A stretch of 64,000 bases of DNA from Marthasterias glacialis (Eukaryota > Echinodermata > Asteroidea > Forcipulatida > Asteriidae): NCBI GenBank assembly GCA_911728455.2, contig OU452228.1, forward strand, positions 1,116,001 through 1,180,000. The letters are read 5' to 3'. The notes under the pieces were generated by a model that made no database searches, was not told where the DNA came from, and worked only from the letters and a program-made list of their open reading frames with translations. Made by a program: the position numbers and the translations under genes. Below, in pieces: positions 1-12,900 of the stretch (position 1 is its first letter; each line of letters begins with the position of its first letter).

Positions 1-865
1 TATACAGAATCACAAAAGAAAATCAATACTGGAAAGTATGCATTACATGTACATAAGGATTTCTTTTTTAAGTGTCCCCTTACAGTACACAATATTACAT
101 GTGTATATTGTAAAATTGATATTCCAAAGATCTTCCCACTCATTTGCACTTTTTTTTTTGGTAGCACCTTCCTTCAATTCCGTTTGATCAAGTTTCATTT
201 TGTAGAATGTACCGTCAATAAAGCAGTTCCGTTTCACATTGCAAACTTGCCCCTTCATGTGTTAGTGTAGAAAGGAAAAAGGGCATCCAGATCAACCTGT
301 TTAAACATTTTAAATACAGACATGAAAACATCCATGATATAAAAGGCCATGAGCGACCTTCCTGGAACCATGTACTACTGTCTGTACATCATACACTGAG
401 TCAACTCAGGGTTCAATTCAACCAAAGCTGTCAGAGAGCACAAAATCTGCTAAGCTATTTGCTAAGCTCAGACAGATCTCGTTTAGCAGAATGAGATTAC
501 CAGCCAAAATGCCACGTACAGTGCATTGATGTGTCTGGTTTACTAATGTATGTTTTGCTAAGTAACTAAACTCAGCAGATATAAACTTTTTTCTATTTGC
601 ATGTACATTAAGCTTTATGAAATTAGACATAGGCCCAAATTTCATAGAGCTGCTACGGCACAAAAGGTAGCACAAAACATTGTGCTTACCAGAATAAGGT
701 TACCAACCAAAACACAAGGTCACATGTACATGTAACACCTCTGACTGGTATCCTTCTCATTCATGCTCGGCAGAAAATGGTTAAGCAATATTTTTTGCTT
801 AACGCTGAAGCAAGACCAAGGATTTCATGAAAAATCCCAGCTGACCCACTGTACATCGACCTTAC
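1..865. other. STIM intron 4, partial
   Basis: No further STIM exon is visible between the exon 4 donor and the window edge. About 410-755 carries degraded copies of the dispersed repeat whose diagnostic ends are TTTCATAGAGCTGCT and ACTGGTATCC. ACATGTAC strings are frequent. Confidence 0.6.
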
Positions 866-977
866 CTTGGAATAGCTGAGCCTTCGATGGCATTCTTCTT
901 AAATGTGTCTGCATACTGTGGTAAATCCACAAAGTCTGTCAGCCAGGCTACCGTCTGCTCAACAGTCCAGTTGTAAA
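866..977 (-). CDS. STIM: STIM coding exon 4 (start of SAM domain)
   Basis: Encodes residues 130-166 plus two bases: VYNWTVEQTVAWLTDFVDLP, then QYADTFKKNAIEGSAIPR. It has the first SAM helices and the NWT glycosylation sequon. The donor is GTAAGG. The next exon is off the left edge. Confidence 0.95.
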
Positions 978-3900
978 CTGCCAATGAAAAAGACATCACT
1001 GACACTTAATCTACATGTACATGTATAATCAACAAGAATCAGGAATGGTACAACATACATGTACCTTGCTCACTTTGCAATGATTTTTGCTGTAATGTTT
1101 CATTCAGGAGCCCAGCTTTGCACTATGGGTCTGTTTCGCGCCTCTTCATATACGTTTTCTAGTGTAAGAGTATTAAAGCAGGAAACCTGACTAAAATAAC
1201 CGGTCTTAAACATCTCCAGCTGTGTCTTTATCGGCTGTTCAAACACCCCCATGTGACATGCTCTTGACCAATCAGAATGGATAAATTGTCTGGGGGTATT
1301 TATGAATATTTATCATAGGGTGTTTGGAAGAGTAAAATCATTTCCATCTTCTAGTTTTAAATAAGGTATAAACAACCTGTGAGAATTTCATCAAATCCCA
1401 CATGCAAGGAGGGCCTATATGTAAAGTAATCATGATTTATTTACAACAAAAAGTATTTGAGTTATTAAAATATATGTCCATAAACACGAATGAGCTTCTT
1501 TTGGTTGTGGTGATACATGTTCATGTATATGTACATGTATGATGCTGACAATGTTCTGCAATAAATTTAATCAAAAATGTTTTTTACTGTAGATTTTTTG
1601 TGTAACATACATACACACTGTATCAAATACAATCTTATCATTCTGTCTCACGCCATCTGAATGTCCAATATCATGGGCAATATTTAATATAAACCCACTT
1701 CACAATCATTTCATCTTAACCATTCCAGTCTTAATAACAAGCATCGCAAAAAACAACCTAAATTTATTTGCGTGGTTTGAGTCACGATGCACACCTTGAG
1801 TAAATTGTGCTGTTGGCATGAAACAATACTGACATTTCAATCAGTAAAATAAGCATTCATCCATGTTATTGGATGCGATATTCAAGGTACTGAATGATGG
1901 TACTGCATGAGGCAAACAATTCATAATGCCTCAGGCCCAGTGGTTTTATCAAGAAAATGTTTTAATGTATTTGTGTAAACACTTGTCCACTTTAGTGTTT
2001 TATGTTCAAAGATTGTCATTTTGGAAATGCACCTGATTACAACAGTGCTTACATTTGTTGTTATAAGTTTACATTATAAGCAAAAATGAGCAGGATACCA
2101 GTCACAGATGTTACATGCGACATGGTAATTTGGCTGGTAACCTTACTCTGGCAAGCATATTTTTGTTTGTGCTCAGCTACTTTTTGTGCTTAAAGCCCCA
2201 GCTCAACATTGGTAAACTGACTGTAAATGCTTCCATTCTTTGCACAAATCAAGATATTTGTAATAGAAACAACCTCTGAAAATGTCAGCTCATTTTGTTG
2301 TTTCATTTGCAAGAAAACGGTAAAAATTCATTCAGCATTTTTGTATGCATTCCTATAGGCAGGGTTTTCGTCTCACCTTGCTCACTGAGACAAAAACTAA
2401 TCTTGGATCTTATTTCATTTATTATTTAAAAGCGCTTCAGGCAGCAATATTTCAAGGAAAGTTTTCTACCATCATTTTCTTTATACCATGTAAGGTACAT
2501 GTTTTTGTAAATCTGTGAACATTTTTGTTTTTCTTCTTACCAATGTTGAGCTGGGGCTTTAGGCCCAGTTTGTACAGATGTTACATGTACATGTATACCA
2601 GGAAATCCCATGCTTTGTGTAATACATGTATGTATCTGAACACATAGGCCTTGTCTCTTTTGTGAAATACATACATACATGTAGGCCTACAACCACCAGT
2701 ACGGTGTACTGTACAAACTTTACAACCCTTACAAATGGAATGCTGGGGCAACAATCCACACTACAAATGGAATGATTTTCCATTGACCAGAGAAAAGTTT
2801 GCGACACAATGCCAAATTAAGAATAGAAACAAGTCTTTTCAATTTGCTGACCCTCTTGGATGAGACAGTACAGGACTGAAGCAAACCAAATTTTACAACT
2901 GTCAACTCCTCTAGAGTAAAATAACTGATGTTAGAATAGACCGATTCATTAAGCCCCGCCCTCTAAACATATTGACCAATCACAGCATTGGCTACATCAC
3001 CACTGTACACATGGGCAACACGATGTGTGGCTCTTCAATGCCACACTGCACGACATGAACGTGCGTGCAATACATATATGTAGTATGCGCACGCTTCACA
3101 TTTTCCAATAGGATTTTATCATGTTGGACTTTTGTTGGACTTTTGGTGGCATACACAAGGCTGTGATTGGTCATCACATATGTGGGCGGGGCTTAATGAA
3201 TCGGTCTATTGACATACATGAACCTAACATTTTACACAGTAGCCATAGTAACAGGGAATGTCGGTGACCATTTTATAAGGAGCATACCTGTTTACCATTT
3301 ACATAATTTAGTGATGAATCATAGACAATCATTTTTAGATGGTTGTAAAAAAAATTCAATCATCGAATGTAACGTAATTGACGAGAAATGTTCCAAAAAA
3401 ACAACATGTCAAAGGTCAGGGTATGCTTTACCAGTCGTTGCAACTGTAAAATTTACGTGACGTTGTTGCGCAATGTTGCAAGTAGACTGATGCTCTGTTT
3501 GTGACATAACTAAAATGTACTTGGCAGTCTGGCTCCTTACCCCTCCCACATTCATAAGCTCCCAGCTTGCTAGCTAGTTCTTACTTTGGGGTTAATGCTT
3601 CGCTAGCCCGATGAGCCACGGCACGGGCTATATATGGGATAATACCTTAGGGTTTATGTCCCCATGCTGTGCACCGAGGAACACTTTCCATCACCCGGAC
3701 TCTCTAAACTAAAATCTTACATTCGATTTTTCATAATTATTTGTAACTTTTATCCATAATCTGAACACAGTCTCTTTTGTCAAATACTCATGAAAAATTG
3801 TTTATAAAACTGGTGCAGTGCAGTAATGAACTGTTATACGATTGGAAGTAAAACTAATTTATCAAATTACCAAAAATCCGGTTCTGATATGGTCGTGTGA

Positions 3901-6900
3901 CCTTGGTTTTTATTTTAAATTAAAATTCTCGAAAACAGCAAAATTGGTTTCTTTTAGGGACCGTTCTACGTTACTCCTAGAAGACCTATAGAGTCATGTT
4001 TGGTGTGTATCTTTGACAAGCAGGGCACAACTGAACCATGTATGTAGCTTTTTTTCCTCTCTTGTGTGAAAAGGATTATTTTGGGAACAAAACTGCAAAG
4101 GGTAAATCATATATTATAAACAACAAAATGGAAACGTCATGAACATACACGTGCAATGAACACAGGCAATACGTACATGATTGAACATGGTATAGTATGC
4201 TTGCAATAATGTACATCAGTCACTGTGTTTTGAGTCCAAATCCAGAAGTATGATTGTTTTTTTTCACATGGCCATTGTAATACACACCAACACTAACAAT
4301 GTTTTTCTACAAAGACTTGTTATCAAGTACATGTACTAATTAACTGTGGCAATGCTATCAAGGACAGAGGAAATCTATTACAGTATGTGTGGATAGAGAA
4401 GCGGCAGTCTACCTTGTGCACTGGTAAATGTCATGTACAGCACATTAAAGGCAGAATACAGGATTAGTATTCATCCAAATTTTATTTTATTAGTATCATT
4501 CTGAAAGCTTACTGATTATGAAGTTCATACCAGTACCAATCTTCCATAGAAATATTTTTGTCTGAAATACTGTCGAAGTCGAGAAAATATAATTTGGAGA
4601 CCCTAATTTTAATTTTGATTGTAAAAAATGTGTTTACATGCTGAAAAGTGTGCATGGTTTTTCACTATTTTCTCCTGACTCGGACGATGGATTTTCACAG
4701 GTTTGTTTCTTTCACGTATATATTGAATCACACAAAGTAAGAACCCTGCACTATCAGCTTAACCAATCCTATATTTTACCTTAAAATGTAAAAACACCTC
4801 GTTCCTCTTGTGTCAGTGTTTAATCAAATATATGAGTGTCTTGATTGGATTTAAGTACTAATAGCATTACAGCTTGAGTCTGTGTAAGTTGGAATGCCGA
4901 GAAATTTTAATTACAGAAAGCAACTTAACTTTAGGTTTTCAAAATCTCCCCCTCAAATTAACAAATAAAAAAAATAAATTACTAAAAACAGAGTATGACC
5001 AAGATCCAAGGAGATTTCAACTTTGTCTTTGAACATAAAAAAAAAATAACTCAACTGACCCTTTCACAAAACAAACATCCAGCCCTGACTTGTGTATCTA
5101 AAATATAGCATCATCCGACAGTATCCCCTTTCATTTATCAATCCAATACCATACCCCAAACCATGAAAGGAAAAACAAAATACTCCTAGTATCTAGTGGG
5201 CCTACAAACCTTCAGAGTATTTCCATGACATCCACAGGTCATCTACGCTGATAAATTTATCTTCGCCATGTAGAGTGTGCTGGCGCTCAAAGTCGGTTTT
5301 GTACTGGAGCTCGTCTCGCAGGAACTACAGAGAGATGGAGTGAAGAAAATAAAAATATGTTATATCAAAACATCTGAAAGATGTGATATTATGCATTGAA
5401 CAGATACATGTATGATAAAAAATAACATGGCAGTAATATTAAAGGTGGCTGGTCACTGCAGGGATGAATTCAAATGGAGACATCCTTTGCCCTGGTCTTA
5501 GTTTTGGTGAACCCAAAAGGTTTATTTGACCATTTGGCGCCAGATGACAAGTACACACACAATTATTTGCCCAGCCAGCAAATGGGTGATGTGAGTTTTG
5601 CATTTTTGTGCGAATTTCAGAGCGTGGAACAATCCACTGCTGAGCGTGCACAGAGCATGCACACACCCTGTAACGCTTTATTTCACCCCCACAAACAGAG
5701 CAAATGGCGCTGAATATTTTGCCAATTTTGGCTATTGTGCGGGGGTTATTGTGTAATCCCCGATGTCAAACCTTTGTCTTTTTGTTCCAAGAAGAGGATT
5801 ACGAGACATCCAGAGGCATCCACCCATGTTCATTCGTTGTATTTCAGCTCAATGGAGTAAAGATGGAGTGAACCGAGTTTCCAGTCTTGGTTCTGGATTG
5901 GCGAACAAAAATCCTCGGACGTAGCTGACGGCTGAGGCTTTGCATTTCATGGTGCGTGAATTTAACATTTTCTCGATACAGAAAACAAAACACATGATGC
6001 TTCAAATAGCATCGTTGTTCTCTTGGCTTTGTCAAGTCAAGGTTTCTTTGTGCCAGTGGTACTTCTCAAAGAGAAATGATTTTGGCAATTCTAAGAAAAT
6101 AATCTCGTCAGGCTGGACAGGGGGGAAAAAAGGAAGATTCCCGGCGGCAACTGATTAAAAAACTCTGATTCTAATGAAAGTGTCCTCCTCTCTGCAGAGG
6201 AGGCTTTGTCACAACAAAATTGTCAACCTTAAGGCAAACGGTGAATGCACTATTTTTGCAAAATTGAAGCATCGGCAATGAGTTTCAAAATCATCTCACA
6301 CTTATCATTTTTGTGGCAAAAAAGAATTCATGATATTCAGAAGTTAAAATTATCTCTCAAGATCAGGTAAAATGACCTCCCAAACACCGAGTGAAGTTTG
6401 TTCATATGTCTTCAATTTCAAGGGCTGTGTATTTGATAAGTGTTGTGAGAAACAGAACCTTCATACATACATGTATTTGGGCCAGTTAAAAAGTGGGTGA
6501 ATAAGGCGACTGATACATGTACTATTGACTAACAACTGGGAAGAGTTAATGGCAAACCCAACACAAGTTACACAAAGACAAGTGTGGTTTTGTGAGGCCA
6601 TGTTTACAATGTACATCCAGCAACTGAAAATCAGGTTAAAATGATTTGATGGAGGTCATGGGCTTTGAATTAATGGCTGATGGTCTTGGCCTTTGTACTC
6701 CTAAAATGCAAGTGCGCTCTGCAGTGTTGACTTAGGTAAGGAATGACATACATACATGTATTCTGATAACTGGTGTTCATTCACATTACAGTAGAAGAAA
6801 ACTTACTAACCTAAACATTAATCAGTAAGCATGATAGGTACATGTATTTATACAGCTGTGCGTCATACAGTTGTCGGTTGTACGTTACATCACTGTACAT

Positions 6901-9900
6901 ACAGCTGTACGTTACTGTACATACATGTAGTTGTACGTTACATTCAGTTGTATTCAGTTGTACGTATATTAAGTTGTACGTACATTCAGATGTACGTACA
7001 TTCAGTTGTACCCACATTCCCTTCTACCCACATTCAGCTGTATGTTACTTCAGTAGGTCTACATTCAGTTGTACCTACATTGTACATGTACATACATACG
7101 ATACATACATAATGAGCATGAAATATGTACACTGTCTGCATGGATGGCTAAACACTTGCATCTGAAAGCAACATTTTCTATTTTAAATGCTGTACATGGA
7201 CAGTATATCATTCATGGTCTAAACCTCGTTGGATATGTACATTTACATGAACAATGTACTATAAATGTAAGCCACTACACATTCACAAGTACATGTACAT
7301 GTTCATATGAAAAAGTATCGTCAGGTCCGTGCAAAACCGTTTTACCTCATAAAATACCATCATTCGTTATGTGAGTTTTAAAGTGTCAAAACGTTGTATC
7401 TCGCTTAAAACATTGTAAAATAACCCGGATGTACACTCAAAACTAATCAGCTCTGAGATACAAAAATGTTTTTGCAGGGAATGTTTTCATGCCAGATACA
7501 ATGTTGTTGCACTGAAACAACTGTTGCAGTCTGGGAACACCTGCATGTGACTTCCTGGTGATGGAGCTGAAAGCCACCAGTCATAACAACAATCACTAGA
7601 AACTTTTGTCTGAACTGAACTTGTACAAAAGGCACTCCAATAAACACAATAAACGTGTCAATTTTATCAATCACCCAGTTGATGTACATTATACATGTAG
7701 ACATGGATGCATACATGTACATGTAGATAATGGTACTGTTGTCCTATCAACTTTCTTGTCAAACTGCCCCGGCCCAATTTCATAGAGCTGCTTAAGCTAA
7801 AGCACAAAAAGTAACTAAGCACAGCAAATTCTACCTCATAACCACATACCACTTCGGCCTTACGTGAAATTGCACCTGCCACCAGTATTTATTCGTCACA
7901 CTTTAGAGAATCCTTTGTTAAAACAGGGTTCTCCCTAAGTGAGCCCCGCGGTCCACACCTCAGTGCAATTTTGTGACCGGTTACGTTCGCAATGTCTACA
8001 CATCTTTCTTCAGATATTCTTAGCCTACTCGATTGTCCTTCGGACTTTGAGCTAAGCGGTAAAGTGCCAGAGATGGACCCGTCTACTGCGTGCTCTGCCC
8101 CATTGGTAATCCGTCAGGTGCTAAGGCAAAGCCGAAGCCGAGGAAAACTTCATCAGATGGTATCTCTCGACGTGAATTTACTTCACTGCAAGACCAACTG
8201 ACGACTATGGCAGATGCAATGTAGTCTCTACAGTCTACTGTGCTGGCGTCAATGAAAACCGCCTCACCACCAGCCAAAAAGCAGAAGGTCAACTACAGCT
8301 GTCCACCAGCAGTCGTTGACCAGGCTGTCAGCTCTAGTGACGAGTCGACGTCTACGAAACAACTCATCAGCAACCTTCTCAAACCCAACGCTGATGAAAA
8401 TTCATCAGCCGGTGTGCTTAGCGTGGTTGAAAAATTCTACTCTGCTGAGGATACTGGGGATAAACTTGAGGAGAAGCTGGCGGAAGTCGTCAGCAAACTT
8501 TTCCGCAAGAAGCCTTTCGAAGAGAAAGTTGCAGAAAAACTTAATAGTTTTAAGCGACTGAGTAACATCCCAGAACTCAACTGCACCAGAGTCAACCCAG
8601 AAATCTGGAATTCTTTGCAATCAAAGACCAGATCTATGGCGTCAAACTACAAAAGGTTGAACAGGCCGCACTTAAAGGAATGGTGCCTATTGTATCTCGC
8701 ATGGAGTCTCTAATGAGCGGCAACACAAAGCCTGGATCACAAAGCATTGGTGACAAACCTACTTGATTCAATGGCCATAATTGGCCATGCAGTCACTGAG
8801 CTGAACTTTAGACGACGAGAGCTGATCAAGCCCGATTTGAATCAGCAATATTCAACTCTTTCCTCTGCCCAAGTACCCCTAACCAGGTTCTTGTTTGGGG
8901 ACAATTTGTCCCAGCAATGCAAGGACATTCAAAAAACAAACAAACTCGGCCCAAAATTTGGCCAATGATCTAAATTTGCCGCTCCGAAATCAGACCGTGC
9001 AAGTCATAGAGGAAATGCTAAGACATTTTCCCAACCCGGGCGACAGGGAAACTCCTTTCGCCAAAGACATTGGCAGAAAAAAAAGCCGGCAGAGAAGTCT
9101 GCAAGCAAGTAATTGCAGTGAGTTGCACCAATGTGATAACACTCAAGTTAATGTTGTTGGTTTAAGTTTGGCAGGTAAACTCGCATATATCACATAGCCA
9201 AATGGCGCGAGATTACGTCTGATGAGTGGTTGCTTGACGCAATCCAGCACTACATGTACCATACTAAACTCACTTCTATGCCATACCAAACACGCATTCC
9301 TAAGGAGTTGCGCTGTGAACAAAAAAGGGGCTGAAATTATAGCCACAGAAATTGCCAAAATGCTTCAAAAGGGAGCTACATGTAATCGTATAGTGGAAAC
9401 GAACCACATCCAAGGTGAATTTATTTCAACTATTTTCATCAGACCAAAGAAGAATGGTTCGTTCCGCCCCATTATAAATCTTAAAGGGCTTCACACATTT
9501 GTGGAATATTTCAATTTTAAAATGGAAACTATCCGCACAGCAATTCAGTTGATTCGGCCGCAATGTTATATGGCCTCTATAGATCTTCAAGATGCATACT
9601 TTGCAGTACCTATAGCCATTGAGCATAGGAAACATCTGCGATTCACTTGGCGTAATGTGGTATACGAGTTTACATGTTTGCCATTAGGTTTAGCCTGTGC
9701 TCCATGTGTGTTCACTAAAATTATGCAACCGATGGTTGCCTCACTGAGGCTAAGGGGCCATGAATCGTGTGATTATATTGATGATTCCCTTCTTGTTGGG
9801 AGAACATTTCAAGAATGCACTGACAATGATCGAGCCCAAACAACCCTTACAACAGAATTAGGGTTCAAGATTAATGACAAAAAGTCGAAATTGACTGCCA

Positions 9901-12900
9901 CAAAATAAATTGATTTCTTGGGATTTCATTTGAATTCCGAGCAAATGACAATTTCCATCCCAATTTGTAAGGCACAAAATACAATGGCATCTATCCTTAA
10001 ACTTTTACTATTACAATCTCCAACAATTCCATTATGTTGCCAGTGCCATTTAGCTATGGTGTATGGCCCGCAAAATCTGGCTAACTTGTACACATCTTCC
10101 AGGAGTACAAAATACTCTTGCAGACTCGGCATCCCGAAAATTTTAGAGTGGAAACTTAATCCCACAATCTTTTCGAAGATCACGATGATCCTTTCCCAAC
10201 CTGATATCGATCTTTTCGCATCTAGGCTGAATTGTTAAATATGCCCTTATGTTTCATGGCAAGCAGATCCAGCGTCTATTCACACAGACGCATTCACAAT
10301 GGATTGGTCAACGTATAATTGCTTTTATGTGTTTCCTCTATTTAGTTTGATAAACAAAGTGCTCACAAAAATTGAGCATGAAGAAGCTGTCGGTATACTG
10401 ATAGCGCCATTATGGCATACGCAGTCTTGGTTCCCGACAATGTTAAAATTACTAGTCAGGACCCCAGTTATCTTGCCTATTCAACAAGATTTGCTATCAC
10501 TTCCCTTTTCATACAGACTCCATCCGATGAGGTATCGTCTGAGGTTGACAGCATGCTTCTTGTCAGGGAGGCACTCCGACATTATGACATATCAGGACCA
10601 GCTTCCCAGCTTATCCTCGCATCATGGCATACTAGCACCAAAAAGTGCTTCAATTCTGCTCTTGGAGAGAAACTCATCAAATTAGAACTACTACGGTAAC
10701 GGTGCTAGAGTTCTTAACAAAACAATTCCCGTCAGGCAGCCATTACAGCAGCCTCAACATCACGAGAAGTACCTTGTCAGCAGTTATCCCGCCGATGGAG
10801 GGCGTTACAGTGGGATCGCACCCTCTGGTAAAGAGACTGATGAAAGGGGTATTCACATCAATGGGATGTGACTGTGGTCTTAGAATATTTGAGAACTTTA
10901 GGGCCCAATGATGGTCTTTCATTAGAAAAACATTACAATGAAATTTGTAATGCTTGTTGCCCTGACATCGGGTCAACGTTGTCAGACGTTATCTTTAATG
11001 AATTTGAACTGTGTCTAAATGGGGACAAATTATGTTAATTTTATTACTGAGGCTCTTACTAAAACAACCTTAAACAGAAGTACATTTAATTGCATACATC
11101 CAAATGATTTTGTGTTATGTGTTGTGACTGATTTGAAAGTTTATCTCTAGAAAACAAAACCTCATGGAAATGACGCATGGGTGTAGTGCTCACACATCAA
11201 CATCGTGCATGTCTACATGGTATAGCCAGATGATACACATGAGAAGATGGCCAAGCACTGTAAATATCAATCCCCATTTTCTCGAGCTCAATGATGCTGA
11301 CCTAGAGAAGTTATGAGGTATAGTAAAACAAAAATAACATGGTTTTATTTCATGGTTTTATTTCGGTATTAGAAGTTGACAAACTAGTTCGCGAGGCAAA
11401 CTTCCAATACCTCCGGGAGCTAATATCGACTGTCCACCCTCAAACAATGTTATTTATAAATTAGTGCTCAGTGAACTGGCCTTCATTCAACATGTTCTAG
11501 GAACTCTTGTCAAGGATTGATGGAACTAATCTGGTGTTCATTTCATCTTCACCAGTGTACAGTTATGTGGGTGTGCACAAATAATTATAACGAGTGTAAA
11601 AAAATATAAATATTCTGCAGACATATGGCACTGCATACCGTCATCAGTGACAGTACCAAAAAATACTGTAGTGTACAATATGACTGTTCTCTTACTATAC
11701 AAACTAAAGTCAAGAACACCCACTTGTGTAGTCTTCAAGTTTGTGTATCATGTATAAAGTGTGTACATTTATGCTCAAAATTCTTGCTCTTGTACATGTC
11801 ATGAAAGTGAGACACGGAATATGTTTTCTCTGAGAGTCCATGATCTTTTGGTGTCACAGGCCATTCAAATCAAGACAAAAAAGAGTGTGAGAGAAAAATA
11901 CTTAATGTACTTGACACTTTATCCAAGATTTCTAACGTGACATTGAAAATAATTGAGCATTTAATTAATATGGCAGATCTCACAAACATTTTGTTTGAAT
12001 CCATGTTTACTGTATTTAAGGGTTTTCAACAATTATTAGTATTGTTATTATTTTTTTTTATGCAATTCGCCTGCCACTTTTTGAAGGGATAGAAACCTGC
12101 CCCAAAGCGCAGAAACAAGACATGGCGAGATATAAACGCAAGTCTCTTCACAGCACAGCTAAGAACAGGGAGGGGTAAATGAATCCATTGCGAGACACAC
12201 ATAACTGCCTCTTCCCCTATTTGAAGCAACTATAATTACGTGTCTTGCTCAAGGACACAAGTGTCATGACCAGGATTCAAACCCACATCCTAATGACTCA
12301 GCCATCAGAACTTGAGTCCGATGCACTAAACCGCTCAGCCATGACACGCTACAAAAATAGGATTAGCAAAACCAATGATTTAAAACGAAAACAAATGAAC
12401 TTGATTTAAATATCACAAAATATCACCAATAAGTTCATTTTCATCCACACTGTTTTCGAAGAGTTTGCAAACTACATTATGCACTGCACCTGAATAGACG
12501 CCCACCCATATTATCATCACAATTACAATGATTTCATTGCGTGAGTATTGTTCCCTGTGTGCCTAGATAAACACAATCATCTATTTGATCATGTTTGATG
12601 CATACGATCAACTTGATCTATACCTTCCTTCAACTTCGACCGAATGCATTGATAGTGCCTTGATTACAAACAGCGATCCCCTGACCAAATGCTATGGACT
12701 GCATGCTATTGCATAAATGAAAGGTAGACTGGTGAAAAAGCTAACAGCAAAATCTTCCTTTCCTCCCTGATCTGTCACTCTGGTACCACTTCTTTAACTT
12801 CAACATATTTACAACCATTTGCACTGTTTAAACAACCTTGATTACATTGTCATGCATTAATGTGTTTCCCTGAACTTCAGCCTACTGCATAGTTTCTATG

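Larger units (their letters stand above)
978..5209. other. STIM intron 3
   Basis: Non-coding. It holds an inverted-repeat element at 2191-2561, another at 2937-3208, and a repeat at about 4440-4640 that is similar to one at about 42990-43170. A region at about 1195-1330 includes two oppositely oriented segments resembling GGTGTTTGAACAG. The rest is AT-rich and unremarkable. Confidence 0.6.
7992..11170 (+). mobile_element. Decayed DIRS-like tyrosine-recombinase retrotransposon
   Basis: Runs gag-like, then reverse transcriptase, RNase H-like and tyrosine recombinase, all on the plus strand inside STIM intron 2 and antisense to STIM. DIRS elements integrate by recombinase rather than integrase and leave no target duplication. 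RT and RNase H lie in one frame broken by stops at 9906 and 10236; the recombinase needs two frameshifts and more stops. The terminal repeats could not be located. The copy is dead. Confidence 0.85.
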
